A DNA stretch of 64,000 bases from Prochlorococcus sp. AG-402-M23 (GTDB lineage: Bacteria; Cyanobacteriota; Cyanobacteriia; PCC-6307; Cyanobiaceae), in assembly GCA_003216575.1 (NCBI GenBank), contig QCIR01000008.1, positions 1 to 64,000 on the forward strand, written 5' to 3'. Below, one piece after another: positions 20,724 to 31,501 of the stretch (positions are counted from its first letter, which is position 1; every line of letters begins with the position of its first letter). The notes below the pieces were generated by a model. It saw nothing but the letters and a program-made list of their open reading frames with translations. It was not told where the DNA came from and ran no database searches. A program made the translations under genes and the position numbers.

Positions 20724-21875
20724 GTGGTATCAAACGGTATAGGAATTACGACTGCATCGGAAAGCCAGGAACGTAGTCACGGACAATTACATATTTACGA
20801 CGGAGAGGGTAAAGGTAAGAGCCAGGCAGCATTAGGGGTGGTTCTAAGGACTATAGGTCTAGGTATATGTGAGAAAAGACAAACAAGAGTATTACTTCTT
20901 AGATTCTTGAAAGGATCGGGTCGCACGTATGACGAAGATGCAGCCATTGATGCTTTGCAGCAAGGCTTCCCTCACCTGATTGATCAAGTTAGGACTGGGA
21001 GGGGCGAGTTTTTTAGCGTTGACGAATCGACCAAATTTGATTATCAAGAAGCTCAAAGAGGATGGGACATAGCGAAGGGGGCAATTGCTAGTGCCTTGTA
21101 TTCAGTTGTTGTCCTAGACGAATTGAATCCTGTTCTGGATTTGGGATTATTGCCTGTTGAAGAAGTTGTTAAAACACTTACTGCAAGACCAAACGGTATG
21201 GAAATTATCGTCACTGGAAGAGCGGCACCAAACTCTCTGATTAAAGTTGCGGAACTTCATTCTGAGATGAGAGCTCATAGACGTCCTGAAATTAATAACG
21301 ATGAAATTCTTGATGAGAATAGTGTTGGTGGGATTGAAATTTATACCGGTGAAGGGAAAGGTAAATCAACTAGTGCTTTGGGTAAAGCTTTACAAGCTAT
21401 CGGTAGAGGAATTAGTCAGGATAAAAGTCATCGTGTATTAATTTTGCAATGGCTTAAGGGAGGTAGTGGCTACACTGAGGATGCTGCTATTGCAGCTCTT
21501 CGAGAAAGTTATCCTCATCTAGTCGACCACCTTCGATCTGGAAGAGATGCGATTGTTTGGAGAGGCCAGCAAAAGCCCATTGATTATATTGAAGCTGAAA
21601 GAGCATGGGAAATTGCAAGAGCTGCGATTTCAAGTGGTCTTTATAAGACTGTGATTTTGGACGAATTAAATCCAACCGTCGATTTGGAGCTCCTACCAGT
21701 TGAACCTATTGTTCAAACCTTGCTTCGGAAACCTTCAGAGACTGAGGTGATTATTACAGGAAGATGTAAAAATCAACCTATTTACTTTGATTTAGCAAGT
21801 GTTCATTCTGAGATGGTGTGTCACAAGCACTATGCAGAAAAAGGAGTTGATTTAAAAAGAGGAGTTGATTATTAG
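20724..21875 (+). CDS. cobO: Cob(I)yrinic acid a,c-diamide adenosyltransferase, two tandem domains
   Basis: Two homologous halves: LHIYDGEGKGKSQAALG...VVLDELNPVLD...RPNGMEIIVTGR and IEIYTGEGKGKSTSALG...VILDELNPTVD...KPSETEVIITGR. Confidence 0.88.
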   Translation: MVSNGIGITTASESQERSHGQLHIYDGEGKGKSQAALGVVLRTIGLGICEKRQTRVLLLRFLKGSGRTYDEDAAIDALQQGFPHLIDQVRTGRGEFFSVDESTKFDYQEAQRGWDIAKGAIASALYSVVVLDELNPVLDLGLLPVEEVVKTLTARPNGMEIIVTGRAAPNSLIKVAELHSEMRAHRRPEINNDEILDENSVGGIEIYTGEGKGKSTSALGKALQAIGRGISQDKSHRVLILQWLKGGSGYTEDAAIAALRESYPHLVDHLRSGRDAIVWRGQQKPIDYIEAERAWEIARAAISSGLYKTVILDELNPTVDLELLPVEPIVQTLLRKPSETEVIITGRCKNQPIYFDLASVHSEMVCHKHYAEKGVDLKRGVDY

Positions 21876-21881
21876 TTTTAA

Positions 21882-23027
21882 TTAATTTTTTTCGTTATTC
21901 CAAGCTTCAATACCTCCTTTAACATTAATACCTCTAATTCCAAATTTGTTTAGATGCTTTAATGCCCTCAATGATCTTTTCCCACTTTTACAAAATACAT
22001 AAAGATTTTTTTTTGCCGTAAGAATTTTAATTTCTTGAAGAGCCTCTCCGCTTTCAATAGTGCTAAGGGGTATCAACCTTGAGCCTGAAATTGAATATTG
22101 ATAGTGTTCATTTGGATTGCGGACATCTATTAATTGTATTGCATTTGGCGATTGGCTAAGGAGTATTTTTAATTCCTTGATTGAAATATTTTTTATATCA
22201 CTACCTGTCTCATTTTTAACCGTAACTTCTGAACAGAAACTTTTATAATCTATTAATTTATCGATATTTCTATTCTCTGGATTTGATTTCAATGTTAGCT
22301 CTTTAAATTGCATCTTTAATGCATTAAAAATGAGGAGCCTACCATTTAACGGGTAACCAATATTTGTTATTATTTTAATGGCTTCTGTTGCTTGAATTGT
22401 ACCAATAATCCCCGGTAGAATTCCCATAACTCCTGCTTCAGAGCATGATGGAATTAATTCTTGTGGAGGTGGTGTGGGAATAAGATCTCGATAATTAGGA
22501 CTATTTTTCTTTAAATTAAACACACTGACTTGACCTTCAAATCTTGCGATTGAACCATATATATTAGGTTTATTAAGTATTAGACAAGCATCATTAATTA
22601 GGTAGCGAGTAGGGAAGTTATCGGAGCAATCACATATTACATCATAAGTTTTAAGTATTTCCAAAGCATTGCTACTTGTTAGCTTTTGATTGAATAAATC
22701 AACTCGACATAAAGGATTTATTTTGAGTATATGTTGTTTAGCAGAATCTGTTTTTAATAAACCTATTGAATTTGTTGTATGAATGATTTGTCTTTGTAAG
22801 TTTGAGTATTCAACTATATCAAAATCAACTATTCCGATTCGTCCAATTCCAGCTGCAGCAAGATAAATCAAAAGTGGAGATCCGAGTCCTCCTGTCCCAA
22901 TGCAAGCAATCGAGCTTTTCTTTAATTTTTCTTGGCCTTTAAAACCTATTTCAGGAAGACTTATGTGTCTTGCATACCTAGCAATTTCTTCAGAATTTAA
23001 ATTTGCTTCATTCTTGCTTTGCTCCAT
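21882..23027 (-). CDS. moeB: E1-like ThiF/MoeB adenylyltransferase with C-terminal rhodanese domain
   Basis: GTGGLGSPLLIYLAAAGIGRIGIVDFDIVEYSNLQRQI; C-term IDVRNPNEHYQYSISGSRLIPLS...LYVFCKSGKRS. Confidence 0.93.
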   Translation of the reverse strand: MEQSKNEANLNSEEIARYARHISLPEIGFKGQEKLKKSSIACIGTGGLGSPLLIYLAAAGIGRIGIVDFDIVEYSNLQRQIIHTTNSIGLLKTDSAKQHILKINPLCRVDLFNQKLTSSNALEILKTYDVICDCSDNFPTRYLINDACLILNKPNIYGSIARFEGQVSVFNLKKNSPNYRDLIPTPPPQELIPSCSEAGVMGILPGIIGTIQATEAIKIITNIGYPLNGRLLIFNALKMQFKELTLKSNPENRNIDKLIDYKSFCSEVTVKNETGSDIKNISIKELKILLSQSPNAIQLIDVRNPNEHYQYSISGSRLIPLSTIESGEALQEIKILTAKKNLYVFCKSGKRSLRALKHLNKFGIRGINVKGGIEAWNNEKN

Positions 23028-23050
23028 GAATCAAACCTTCCATGATTAAT

Positions 23051-23563
23051 TTAGGCTAAAGAAAAATTTTTAATTTTCACGCTATGAAAGTTTAATTTAT
23101 TTTTGATCCACCATGCTTTTAAATTTCCATCCTTATTTGAAATAACCATAAGGCCAGGCGATTGGTGTAAGAATAAATCCATTTCTGAAGGTTTGTTGAT
23201 ACCTGCTGGATGAGAGTGAGCACAGCATAAAACTTCTAGACCATTCTCTCTTGACCATTTTTGAGATGCAATTTGATCTTTAGGATCTATTTCGAAGCGA
23301 TTTTTTTTGGACAATTGCATATTTTTTTGATTGGGAAACTCTCTTAAACTTTGATGAATTAATTTCGATTCTTTTTCTCCCCAAATATTTCGACAATTCC
23401 AGATGTGAGTTATCTCCCAAATATTTCTTTTGTGATCTTTATCTGAACTGTTTGTTTTGCCAATTAATATACAGCAGCCTTCTTCTGGCTCTACCGCCTT
23501 TAAAATTCTTGATAGAATACAATCTGTTTTGTTATGGAATTCAATATATTTTGGAATTTTCAT
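23051..23563 (-). CDS. JAMM/MPN metalloprotease family protein (Mov34/JAB1)
   Basis: JAMM signature AHSHPAGINKPSEMDLFLHQ. Confidence 0.85.
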   Translation of the reverse strand: MKIPKYIEFHNKTDCILSRILKAVEPEEGCCILIGKTNSSDKDHKRNIWEITHIWNCRNIWGEKESKLIHQSLREFPNQKNMQLSKKNRFEIDPKDQIASQKWSRENGLEVLCCAHSHPAGINKPSEMDLFLHQSPGLMVISNKDGNLKAWWIKNKLNFHSVKIKNFSLA

Positions 23564-23686
23564 GAAAAAAAATGATTTGATTCGGCATCCTCTCTATTTT
23601 GGTTCGGACTTATCTCTATTCAGCCTATGGCATTTATTAAATTAATTCGATACGCTCAGTCCATATTTGCTTAGTAGCTTGTGTTC

Positions 23687-24049
23687 ATGTCTGATGTAAA
23701 TCCTGATTCTAAAGATGAATCAAAGGCAGGGAAAACAGAAGGTGTTAATTTTTCAGAACGTTACAGTGATGTAATGGGAAAAGTTAATGAATCCTTAAGT
23801 AAAGTTGATTGGACTCAAATGGGTAAGTATGGCAAGGCGGCAGGTATCATTGCCGTTGTCATTTTAGCTCAAGTTTTAATCAAGGTTGTTATTGATACAG
23901 TTAATTTTTTCCCAATTCTTCCTGGTTTGTTAGAACTTCTTGGAATTGTTGTGTTGGGCCAATGGAGTTGGCAGAACTTAACAACTAGTGAAAAAAGAAC
24001 AGCTGTATTCGATAAAGTTCAGAATCTTAAAAAGGAGTATTTAGGATAA
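23687..24049 (+). CDS. CAAD-domain membrane protein
   Basis: Two TM helices and C-term GQWSWQNLTTSEKRTAVFDKVQNLKKEYLG typical of CAAD. Confidence 0.75.
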   Translation: MSDVNPDSKDESKAGKTEGVNFSERYSDVMGKVNESLSKVDWTQMGKYGKAAGIIAVVILAQVLIKVVIDTVNFFPILPGLLELLGIVVLGQWSWQNLTTSEKRTAVFDKVQNLKKEYLG

Positions 24050-24070
24050 ATCAATAAGATAGAGAACATT

Positions 24071-24110
24071 AGATCTGAGGTTTCGTTAAACGCGATATCT
24101 CAGATCTTTT
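24071..24110. terminator. Hairpin between convergent genes: AGATCTGAG...CTCAGATCTTTT
   Basis: 9-bp perfect inverted repeat followed by T-run; sits between the 3' ends of the CAAD gene and the fructosamine kinase gene. Confidence 0.55.
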
Positions 24111-24973
24111 AGTATAGTTAAGGACTTTTCTTTGTAGGATCCACCAAATATATTCGCGTGATTAAGCAAATGGTAAAGATTATAAATATCAGTTCTATCT
24201 TTTGAAAATTTATCTAGTGGCCATATTTCTTCGTATCCTTGATAAAACTCTCTATTAAAACCACCAAATAGTTTAGTCATTGAGATATCAACTTCTCTGT
24301 CAGCCCAATAACTAGCAGGGTCATAAAGACTTCCCAAACCATTGTTAGTACTTCCACAATTACCGGACCATAGATCACCATGAACTATTGAGATCCTTGG
24401 GTGATGATCATTTAGATATGAACTTAAATAGTTTAAAATATCCTCATAATCATCAACTCTAACCCCCCAAGCTTTTGCTTGTATAAGTTGTGGTTTAAGA
24501 CGATAATTTATAAAAAATTCTCCCCAGTTACTGTCCCAACCTCTTATTTGGGTGCTAGAACCTATAAAACCTTCTTCTTCCCAACCAAATTTTTTTTGGT
24601 TCCATTCACTCGAAGATTTATGCAGTAGCGCTAAGCCTTTCCCAAGGAGATTTTGATTGGATTGTTTGAGATCTAACCATTCTAAAAAGAGTATAGACAT
24701 ATTTTGATAACTTATGAGATCAAGTATTTTAGGAACGCAGACATATGATTTATTGGCAAATCTTTTTAGAACTGAAAGACACTCACTTTCGAACTTAAAC
24801 ATATTAATATTGTCAATATGATTTGATTTGGCAAAAACTCTCTTGCCATTTTGGAAATAAATGCACCAAGCTTTATGGATACAACCTCCGCCTACAGGAA
24901 TTATTTTTTCTATTAATGAGTTGTTGCTTATTTTATTTGAACTTGAGAGGGCCTTTTGAATTAATTCCTTCAT
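24086..24973 (-). CDS. Fructosamine kinase family protein
   Basis: GGCIHKAWCIYFQNGKRVFAKSN; HGDLWSGNCG; YDPASYWADREVDISM. Start at MKEL chosen over the upstream M at 25021. Confidence 0.9.
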   Translation of the reverse strand: MKELIQKALSSSNKISNNSLIEKIIPVGGGCIHKAWCIYFQNGKRVFAKSNHIDNINMFKFESECLSVLKRFANKSYVCVPKILDLISYQNMSILFLEWLDLKQSNQNLLGKGLALLHKSSSEWNQKKFGWEEEGFIGSSTQIRGWDSNWGEFFINYRLKPQLIQAKAWGVRVDDYEDILNYLSSYLNDHHPRISIVHGDLWSGNCGSTNNGLGSLYDPASYWADREVDISMTKLFGGFNREFYQGYEEIWPLDKFSKDRTDIYNLYHLLNHANIFGGSYKEKSLTILKDLRYRV

Positions 24974-25001
24974 GCACACTTTTCTCGCTTGATAATTTTT
25001 T

Positions 25002-26519
25002 ATGTCTGAAGAATCTATCATTGTTGTTGGGGGAGGGATAGCTGGCTTAACAGGTGCTGCTCTTCTCGCTAAGGAGGGTTATCAGGTAACTTTGGTGGAA
25101 TCACATAGTCAATTAGGTGGTTGTGCAGGCACTTTTAAAAGAGGTTCTTATACCTTTGATGTAGGCGCCACCCAAGTTGCAGGCCTTGAGAGTGGAGGGA
25201 TTCATCATCGTCTATTTAATTATTTAGATATTCCGTTACCTGATGCAAAAATTTTAGATCCTGGATGTTCAGTTGATCTAGGTGATGGGAGTACGCCAAT
25301 CAATCTTTGGTATGATCCATTGAGATGGCAGAAAGAAAGGCAAGAACAGTTTCCTGGGAGTGAGATCTTCTGGTCATTATGTTCTAAGATTCACGAAAGT
25401 AACTGGGGATTTGTGGAAAGAGATCCCATACTTCCGGTAAGAAATTTTTGGGATTTAAGTCAATTAATTAGAGCCATACGTCCTTCAAATCTTTTAACAG
25501 GTTTTTTGAGTAAGTTGACTATTTCAGACTTGCTCGCATTAACTGGTTGTCATAAAGATAGACGTCTACGTAGTTTTCTAGACCTTCAATTAAAACTTTA
25601 CTCTCAAGAGCCAGCAAGTAGAACGGCAGCTTTATACGGTGCAACTGTTCTTCAAATGGCCCAATCCCCTAGAGGTCTATGGCATATTCATGGATCAATG
25701 CAAATTCTTAGTGAATTGTTAAAAGATAGTTTTTTGAGAGATGGTGGAAGCCTTTTGATTGGGAATAGAGTGACCAAAATATTAAGTAAGAAAAATTCAA
25801 ATATTTTTGATGTTAATGTAATAGATAGAAGAAAGAATTTGATACAGCTGAAAGCATCAGATATTGTTTTTAGCTTGCCTCCTCAATCTCTTTTAGATTT
25901 AATTCCTATTGATGGAGGTTTATCCACAACATACCGTGAAAATATAAAAAAATTACCCAAACCTAGTGGTGCTATTGTGTTTTACGGAGCTCTCCGTCGT
26001 TCAGACTTGCCAGTTGATTGTCCAGGGCATATTCAAATATTCGATGAGAATTTTGGCTCTTTATTTATTTCTATAAGTATGGAAGATGATCAGCGTGCAC
26101 CAGCTGAAATGGCTACTTTAATTGCAAGTGCATTTGTTGATATTGATCAATGGTCTAATCTAGATAGTCAATTATATGACAGAAAAAAAAATATTTTAGC
26201 AAAACAGATTAGAACTATTTTAAATAAAAAGTTTGATTTGCAAGATATGAGTTGGGACCATCAAGAACTTTCAACCCCAAGAAGTTTTGAAAGGTGGACA
26301 GGACGTCCTGGTGGAATAGTTGGGGGGCTTGGTCAACATCCAGATCAATTCGGACCTTTTGGCTTGTCAAGTAGAACCCCTCTCAGAGGTTTATGGCTTT
26401 GTGGGGATTCGATTTACCCCGGCGAAGGTACAGCTGGCGTAAGCCAATCAGCAATGATGGTTGTTAGACAACTAATGGAGTCTAAAGGTAGACATTTGAA
26501 TATTCCTGTCTTTAATTAG
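25002..26519 (+). CDS. crtD: C-3',4' desaturase / carotenoid oxidoreductase CrtD-type
   Basis: [67 protein letters not shown]. Confidence 0.8.
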   Translation: MSEESIIVVGGGIAGLTGAALLAKEGYQVTLVESHSQLGGCAGTFKRGSYTFDVGATQVAGLESGGIHHRLFNYLDIPLPDAKILDPGCSVDLGDGSTPINLWYDPLRWQKERQEQFPGSEIFWSLCSKIHESNWGFVERDPILPVRNFWDLSQLIRAIRPSNLLTGFLSKLTISDLLALTGCHKDRRLRSFLDLQLKLYSQEPASRTAALYGATVLQMAQSPRGLWHIHGSMQILSELLKDSFLRDGGSLLIGNRVTKILSKKNSNIFDVNVIDRRKNLIQLKASDIVFSLPPQSLLDLIPIDGGLSTTYRENIKKLPKPSGAIVFYGALRRSDLPVDCPGHIQIFDENFGSLFISISMEDDQRAPAEMATLIASAFVDIDQWSNLDSQLYDRKKNILAKQIRTILNKKFDLQDMSWDHQELSTPRSFERWTGRPGGIVGGLGQHPDQFGPFGLSSRTPLRGLWLCGDSIYPGEGTAGVSQSAMMVVRQLMESKGRHLNIPVFN

Positions 26520-27387
26520 TAGGTTTTAAAACGAAATTCTGTCTTTCTTGCTGTGTTTTAACTAGTATTTTTTCTAGTTCAATCCAGTTCTCTTCAAGTA
26601 AATATTTTTCAAATAGATCTAGAGAATATCTATAAGATGCTAAATGTCTCTCTATATTTTTCTTGTTCAATTTTGTCATAGAGACTCCTAGCTCTGGGTT
26701 GCCACCTCCGACCCTGGAGGTGTCAGCAAACCCACTGGATGCAATACTTTTTGCAAGTGAATATAAGGAAGGCTTTACATCTGTACTGAGTGTATTGAGC
26801 AATGCCGCGCTAATTAGAACTGGTAAATGTGAAATCAAACCAACAGCTTCATCATGTATTTGAGCTTCAGAGCTTATCCATTTACTCCCAAGTGATAAAG
26901 AAATTTGGTGAACTATTTCTAGGGCTTTTTGATCAGTTTCTTTATTTGGAGTAACGACCCATGGCTTATTTTTAAATAAATCATGTTGACCTGCGTTAAC
27001 ACCAGATTCTTCAGTTCCTGTCATTGGATGACTGGCTACAAAACGCGGATGTAGCTTGTTCCAAGTATTTAAAATAGGGACTTTTACAGATCCAACATCA
27101 GTAACAACAGCATTCCTAGGAATGCTGTTGATTAAAGCGGATGAAGGATTTAGGAGTTGCTCAAGTGGTAAAGCAATATACACAAGAGAACAATTTTTTA
27201 ATACACTTGGATCAGTACTAATAATTTGGGCTAGTTTTCTTTCTCTGGCTTTGTGTGCAGTTTTTTCTCGATGAGTAATCCCATAAACTGTATATCCAAG
27301 TTTTTGGAGATCTAAGCCTAAGGAGCCTCCAATTAGACCTAATCCGACAATTCCAATATTTTTAGAGGGTTTTGTTTTAAGCTCCAT
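26512..27387 (-). CDS. tyrA: Prephenate/arogenate dehydrogenase
   Basis: [59 protein letters not shown]. Confidence 0.92.
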   Translation of the reverse strand: MELKTKPSKNIGIVGLGLIGGSLGLDLQKLGYTVYGITHREKTAHKARERKLAQIISTDPSVLKNCSLVYIALPLEQLLNPSSALINSIPRNAVVTDVGSVKVPILNTWNKLHPRFVASHPMTGTEESGVNAGQHDLFKNKPWVVTPNKETDQKALEIVHQISLSLGSKWISSEAQIHDEAVGLISHLPVLISAALLNTLSTDVKPSLYSLAKSIASSGFADTSRVGGGNPELGVSMTKLNKKNIERHLASYRYSLDLFEKYLLEENWIELEKILVKTQQERQNFVLKPTN

Positions 27388-27460
27388 AAATACTATTGTT
27401 CTATATCTTTATTGATAGGGCAACATGATTAAAAGAATTTATTGATAAAAGGTCCTACTA

Positions 27461-28909
27461 ATGCTTGAGGTGAATTCACATAAACATTTAAAAAAATACT
27501 ATCAAAATAATCTTGCTCTATGGCCTCATAATTTGACCCTAACTAGATTGATCTCTAGAAGCTTAAGTCGGAAAGATAATACTTTTATTCAATTATCAAG
27601 TGACAGTAAAAATTTTTGGTGGCCTGGCCTTTTGATTCCACTTTGCTTGCATAACAAGAATATTGTGCTGATTCTTTCAGAGAGACAACATCGACTCTTG
27701 TTTGAAGTGGAATTACCAAAGTTAAGACCTAGTCAATTAGGTTTTGATTATGTAGAAGGAATTGAATTAATTCCTTCAGATAAAAAAATTTGGGTTCTCA
27801 AATACCAAGATTTTATTTTTGCAAATGAAAAAAATTTATTAAAAAATCGCCAATTAATTTTTCCTGAATCCGAGTTTATTTCTAATGAGCTCAGAGAATC
27901 TATGTCTATTAAAATCACTTCAAAAGATTGGGAGAATTTAATTGCTTCTCACTCACGTTTTGAAGCTCCAATTATTGAAGTTCATGAGCGTCTAAGTCGA
28001 CGTCTTTTCAGTCATTCGGTAAGTTCTGATGCTGTCATAAGAATTGATCATAGGGAACTTTTTGTATTAAAAGAAATTCTCAAAGATGACTTGCCTTCGG
28101 CAATGCCTTGGAAACGAGCTCTTAATATTGTCAACAATGAATGGGTAACATGGGCGAAACTCGATAATCAAAAACTTAGTTGGGATTGGTATATTCAACC
28201 TTTGCTTCCTTTGCAAACTCTCTCAGGTCTACTATCAAAAAATACTCTTTTGATGTTGACTAACTCAGTTCAAAATGATTCTTTCTTTTTAGATTTAAAT
28301 AGACAAAAATTTACTTTCAATGTGAAGGTGAATTTGGGAAATAAATTTGATCAAGAACCTATTTCTTTATTTGTTCCTAAAAGACAACCTTTGCCAAATA
28401 CATCTCATTTTTTTCGTCATATTATAAGACAGTGTCAAAGATTAATTCTTGGTCGTACTCATCCAACTATTATTTTGGTAGATGATTTGCAACTACGACT
28501 TCAGATCACTAGTGAATTGGCTGGAGAATTTGGATTGAGAGTCGTTCATGAAACAACTAATATTGAGACTAATGGAATTATTTGTTGTGGCTGTAATTGG
28601 TGGATTATTAATCAGTACAATTTGCCAACTCCAGATCAATTGATTTTTCCAGTGATTCCATTGCCTACTTTAGAATTACCCTGGATTGCCGCTAAAGTTG
28701 AAATGCTTAAGCATCAAGGTCGCGACTGGTTTCGAGAATTCCTTTTCCCAGAAACCCTTACTATTCTTCTTAAATCGCTTGCAATCATTAGGGGGAAAGA
28801 TGTTCGAGTCGCCATACTTGACGGCCGTATGCACTATAGAAGTTGGGGAAAACTAATATTTGAAGCTCTTGAACCGTGGATTGCTTTAGAGCGTTTATTG
28901 CCTTATTAA
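27461..28909 (+). CDS. Degenerate DinG/Rad3 helicase-like protein
   Basis: C-terminal LLKSLAIIRGKDVRVAILDGRMHYRSWGKLIFEALEPW resembles DinG-type motif VI region; no Walker A seen. Confidence 0.5.
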   Translation: MLEVNSHKHLKKYYQNNLALWPHNLTLTRLISRSLSRKDNTFIQLSSDSKNFWWPGLLIPLCLHNKNIVLILSERQHRLLFEVELPKLRPSQLGFDYVEGIELIPSDKKIWVLKYQDFIFANEKNLLKNRQLIFPESEFISNELRESMSIKITSKDWENLIASHSRFEAPIIEVHERLSRRLFSHSVSSDAVIRIDHRELFVLKEILKDDLPSAMPWKRALNIVNNEWVTWAKLDNQKLSWDWYIQPLLPLQTLSGLLSKNTLLMLTNSVQNDSFFLDLNRQKFTFNVKVNLGNKFDQEPISLFVPKRQPLPNTSHFFRHIIRQCQRLILGRTHPTIILVDDLQLRLQITSELAGEFGLRVVHETTNIETNGIICCGCNWWIINQYNLPTPDQLIFPVIPLPTLELPWIAAKVEMLKHQGRDWFREFLFPETLTILLKSLAIIRGKDVRVAILDGRMHYRSWGKLIFEALEPWIALERLLPY

Positions 28910-28947
28910 AATCAATCTCTTAGATTAAAAAATATTGTTTTTTTATA

Positions 28948-29187
28948 ATGGGAGAAGCACGCCGAAGATCTAAGCAAGGCTTAAAACCTCGTAGTAAGAA
29001 AAACTCTAGGAATGACTCACCTCGTATTGTCTCTTGGTTTCCTATTACGCAAGCGCAAAGAGATCAATTTATACAATTAAGTATTCGTGCAGGATGGGTA
29101 GGTATAGCTGCTTTAGTTATTCTTTGGATCATTGTTCGCTTTGTTGGACCTGCTGCAGGCTGGTGGATTCCTGCTGATATAAGATAA
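28948..29187 (+). CDS. DUF2839 domain protein
   Basis: MGEARRRSKQGLKPR...RFVGPAAGWWIPADIR. Confidence 0.75.
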   Translation: MGEARRRSKQGLKPRSKKNSRNDSPRIVSWFPITQAQRDQFIQLSIRAGWVGIAALVILWIIVRFVGPAAGWWIPADIR

Positions 29188-29207
29188 AGCCAAATATGTT
29201 TTTATCT

Positions 29208-30341
29208 TTAACCGTTCGCTGAAACTTGGCTTAGGTTTGGTCGTGATGAAGCCTGTCGAGCAGCTGCCGCTAATGGTCTCATTGAATTAGCACTTACTTC
29301 TGAGCCTTCAGTTAATTTTTCTTTAACTAACTTTTCAATTATTTCTTTTGATTCAGGATTTTGTTCAAGCCAAGTGATGGTATTGTCTCTCCCTTGCCCA
29401 ATATTGTCACCTTCATAGCTATACCAAGCTCCTTTCCGAGTGATGACATTAGTCTCATCTGCTAAATCAAGAAGACAACCAAGAGTACTAATTCCTTTTC
29501 CAAAAAGAATATCAAATTCGGCTATTCGAAATGGAGGCGCAACTTTGTTTTTTGCGACTTTCACTTTTGCACGAATTCCATATTCTTCAGTTCCTCTCTT
29601 TAATGTTTGAATACGACGAATATCTAATCTTACAGAGGCATAAAATTTAAGAGCGTTTCCACCAGTTGTTGTTTCTGGATTCCCATATGTAATACCAATT
29701 TTTAGACGTAATTGATTTAAGAAAATAACTGTGCAACCAGACTTCCCAATATTTCCAGTAATTTTTCTCATTGCTTGACTCATTAGACGAGCTTGAGCAC
29801 CTACTGAATGATCACCCATTTCTCCTTCTATCTCTGAACGGGGCGTAAGTGCAGCGACTGAATCAACAACAACTAGATCGACTGCAGCAGATCTAATAAG
29901 TTGGTCAACGATTTCTAATGCCATCTCGCCTGTATCCGGTTGAGATACGAGAAGATTCTCTACATCAACACCAAGAGAAGCTGCATAAACTGGGTCAAGA
30001 GCATGTTCTGCATCTACAAATGCAGCAACTCCGCCATTACGTTGAATCTCAGCTATCGCATGTAATGTCAGCGTTGTTTTCCCAGAACTTTCGGGACCAT
30101 AAACTTCAATTACACGTCCTTTGGGATAGCCGCCACCAAGAGCTAAATCAAGAGTTAAAGCACCCGTAGATATTGTTTCTACTCGCATCTTTGACGCGTC
30201 CCCAAGACGCATGATCGAACCCTTCCCGAAATTGCGTTCTATTTGCCCAACTACTAAGCTCAATGCTTTTTCTTTCTCTCCAGATTTTGCTTCTATTTTC
30301 CTAGATTCAGTTGATTGGAGTGACTTACCTTCGTTTGACAT
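29208..30341 (-). CDS. recA: Recombinase RecA
   Basis: [56 protein letters not shown]. Confidence 0.99.
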   Translation of the reverse strand: MSNEGKSLQSTESRKIEAKSGEKEKALSLVVGQIERNFGKGSIMRLGDASKMRVETISTGALTLDLALGGGYPKGRVIEVYGPESSGKTTLTLHAIAEIQRNGGVAAFVDAEHALDPVYAASLGVDVENLLVSQPDTGEMALEIVDQLIRSAAVDLVVVDSVAALTPRSEIEGEMGDHSVGAQARLMSQAMRKITGNIGKSGCTVIFLNQLRLKIGITYGNPETTTGGNALKFYASVRLDIRRIQTLKRGTEEYGIRAKVKVAKNKVAPPFRIAEFDILFGKGISTLGCLLDLADETNVITRKGAWYSYEGDNIGQGRDNTITWLEQNPESKEIIEKLVKEKLTEGSEVSANSMRPLAAAARQASSRPNLSQVSANG

Positions 30342-30453
30342 GACAAATAACGTTAATTCAGAGGGATAACAACAGACGTTGGGATTGATGATGAAATACT
30401 CAGTTCCTCAACGAATAGCAATTAAACCGATAGTACAGACGTACGCTATTAAG

Positions 30454-31233
30454 TCAAGACCACTTCGAAATAGGTTCTCGTAAGGTATCTGAATTTAATA
30501 ATTTAATACGGGAAGGAAGATTATTTTTATCCTGAGGTTTTAAGTATCCCCAGCTTGCTAAGTAACAAGGTATGGATTTCAGCTTTGGATCTTCCAAGAC
30601 TTTTTCTAAGGTTGTTCTTCGATCTTCAATGAAACCTTGAATTATTCTTGTCTGTAAGAGTTGGTTCAAGACATCGACTTTACTTCCTGATTCGTGTCCG
30701 AAAACAAGTTTTGGCTGAAGATCGAAACAATCCAAAAGTTTTTTTGTGAACTCAATACTTTTTGTTGTTAAAACAGCAAATTCAATACCTTCTTTCTGAA
30801 GTGTCTTGAGGCGTTGAGTGACTAAAGAAAAAGGCTGATGAAAATTTAACCACTGATTGAAATTGTTTGATATTGCTTCTCTTCTAGTTTGATTTAAAGC
30901 TTCTTGTAATTGAACAGGTGTCCAGCCCCATTTTTCAAGAGCTAAGGAGCATTCTATTTCATAATTTTTTGAGAATTTTTCTAAACCTTGTAAATTTAAT
31001 TGACTAGTTTTATTTGAACATTCAGCAGCCAGAATAACCATTTCCCAACCATGATGAACCCATGGCCTCATGGCCTTAAAAGCTTTGGGAATCTCACTAG
31101 AAAAAGAAATAATTTCTTTGTCTTTGGCAGAAAGTATATTTAGACAAGTTTGACGAGAACTGGACCAGTACTCCTTAATGCCGTCAACGATGACGCCATC
31201 AAAATCAAGAACAAGTAGAGGTTTATCTATCAC
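30454..31233 (-). CDS. HAD family hydrolase
   Basis: LLVLDFDGVIVDG; AVLTTKS; FIEDRRTTL. Confidence 0.85.
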   Translation of the reverse strand: MIDKPLLVLDFDGVIVDGIKEYWSSSRQTCLNILSAKDKEIISFSSEIPKAFKAMRPWVHHGWEMVILAAECSNKTSQLNLQGLEKFSKNYEIECSLALEKWGWTPVQLQEALNQTRREAISNNFNQWLNFHQPFSLVTQRLKTLQKEGIEFAVLTTKSIEFTKKLLDCFDLQPKLVFGHESGSKVDVLNQLLQTRIIQGFIEDRRTTLEKVLEDPKLKSIPCYLASWGYLKPQDKNNLPSRIKLLNSDTLREPISKWS

Positions 31234-31246
31234 TAACTGTTGAAAA

Positions 31247-31318
31247 CTGGGCCGCTAGGATTCGAACCTAGGAATGTCGAGACCAAAACCCGATGCCTTA
31301 CCACTTGGCGACGGCCCA
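31247..31318 (-). tRNA. tRNA-Gln (anticodon TTG)
   Basis: TGGGCCGTCGCCAAGTGGTAAGGCATCGGGTTTTGGTCTCGACATTCCTAGGTTCGAATCCTAGCGGCCCA. Confidence 0.95.
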
Positions 31319-31501
31319 TTGTTCCAGATCTATCTTTGCAATTGAAAGACATAGATTTGGATTCTTTCTCTTCGATAATTGCATATTTGATTCAATCCTG
31401 TCATGTCTTTATCCAGTTTTTTTTAGTTAATCGGAAGATTTCTTCATTTATACAGCTCAAGGTGGACTTTCGAATGATTGATTTAGCTATGGAAAATCTA
31501 A

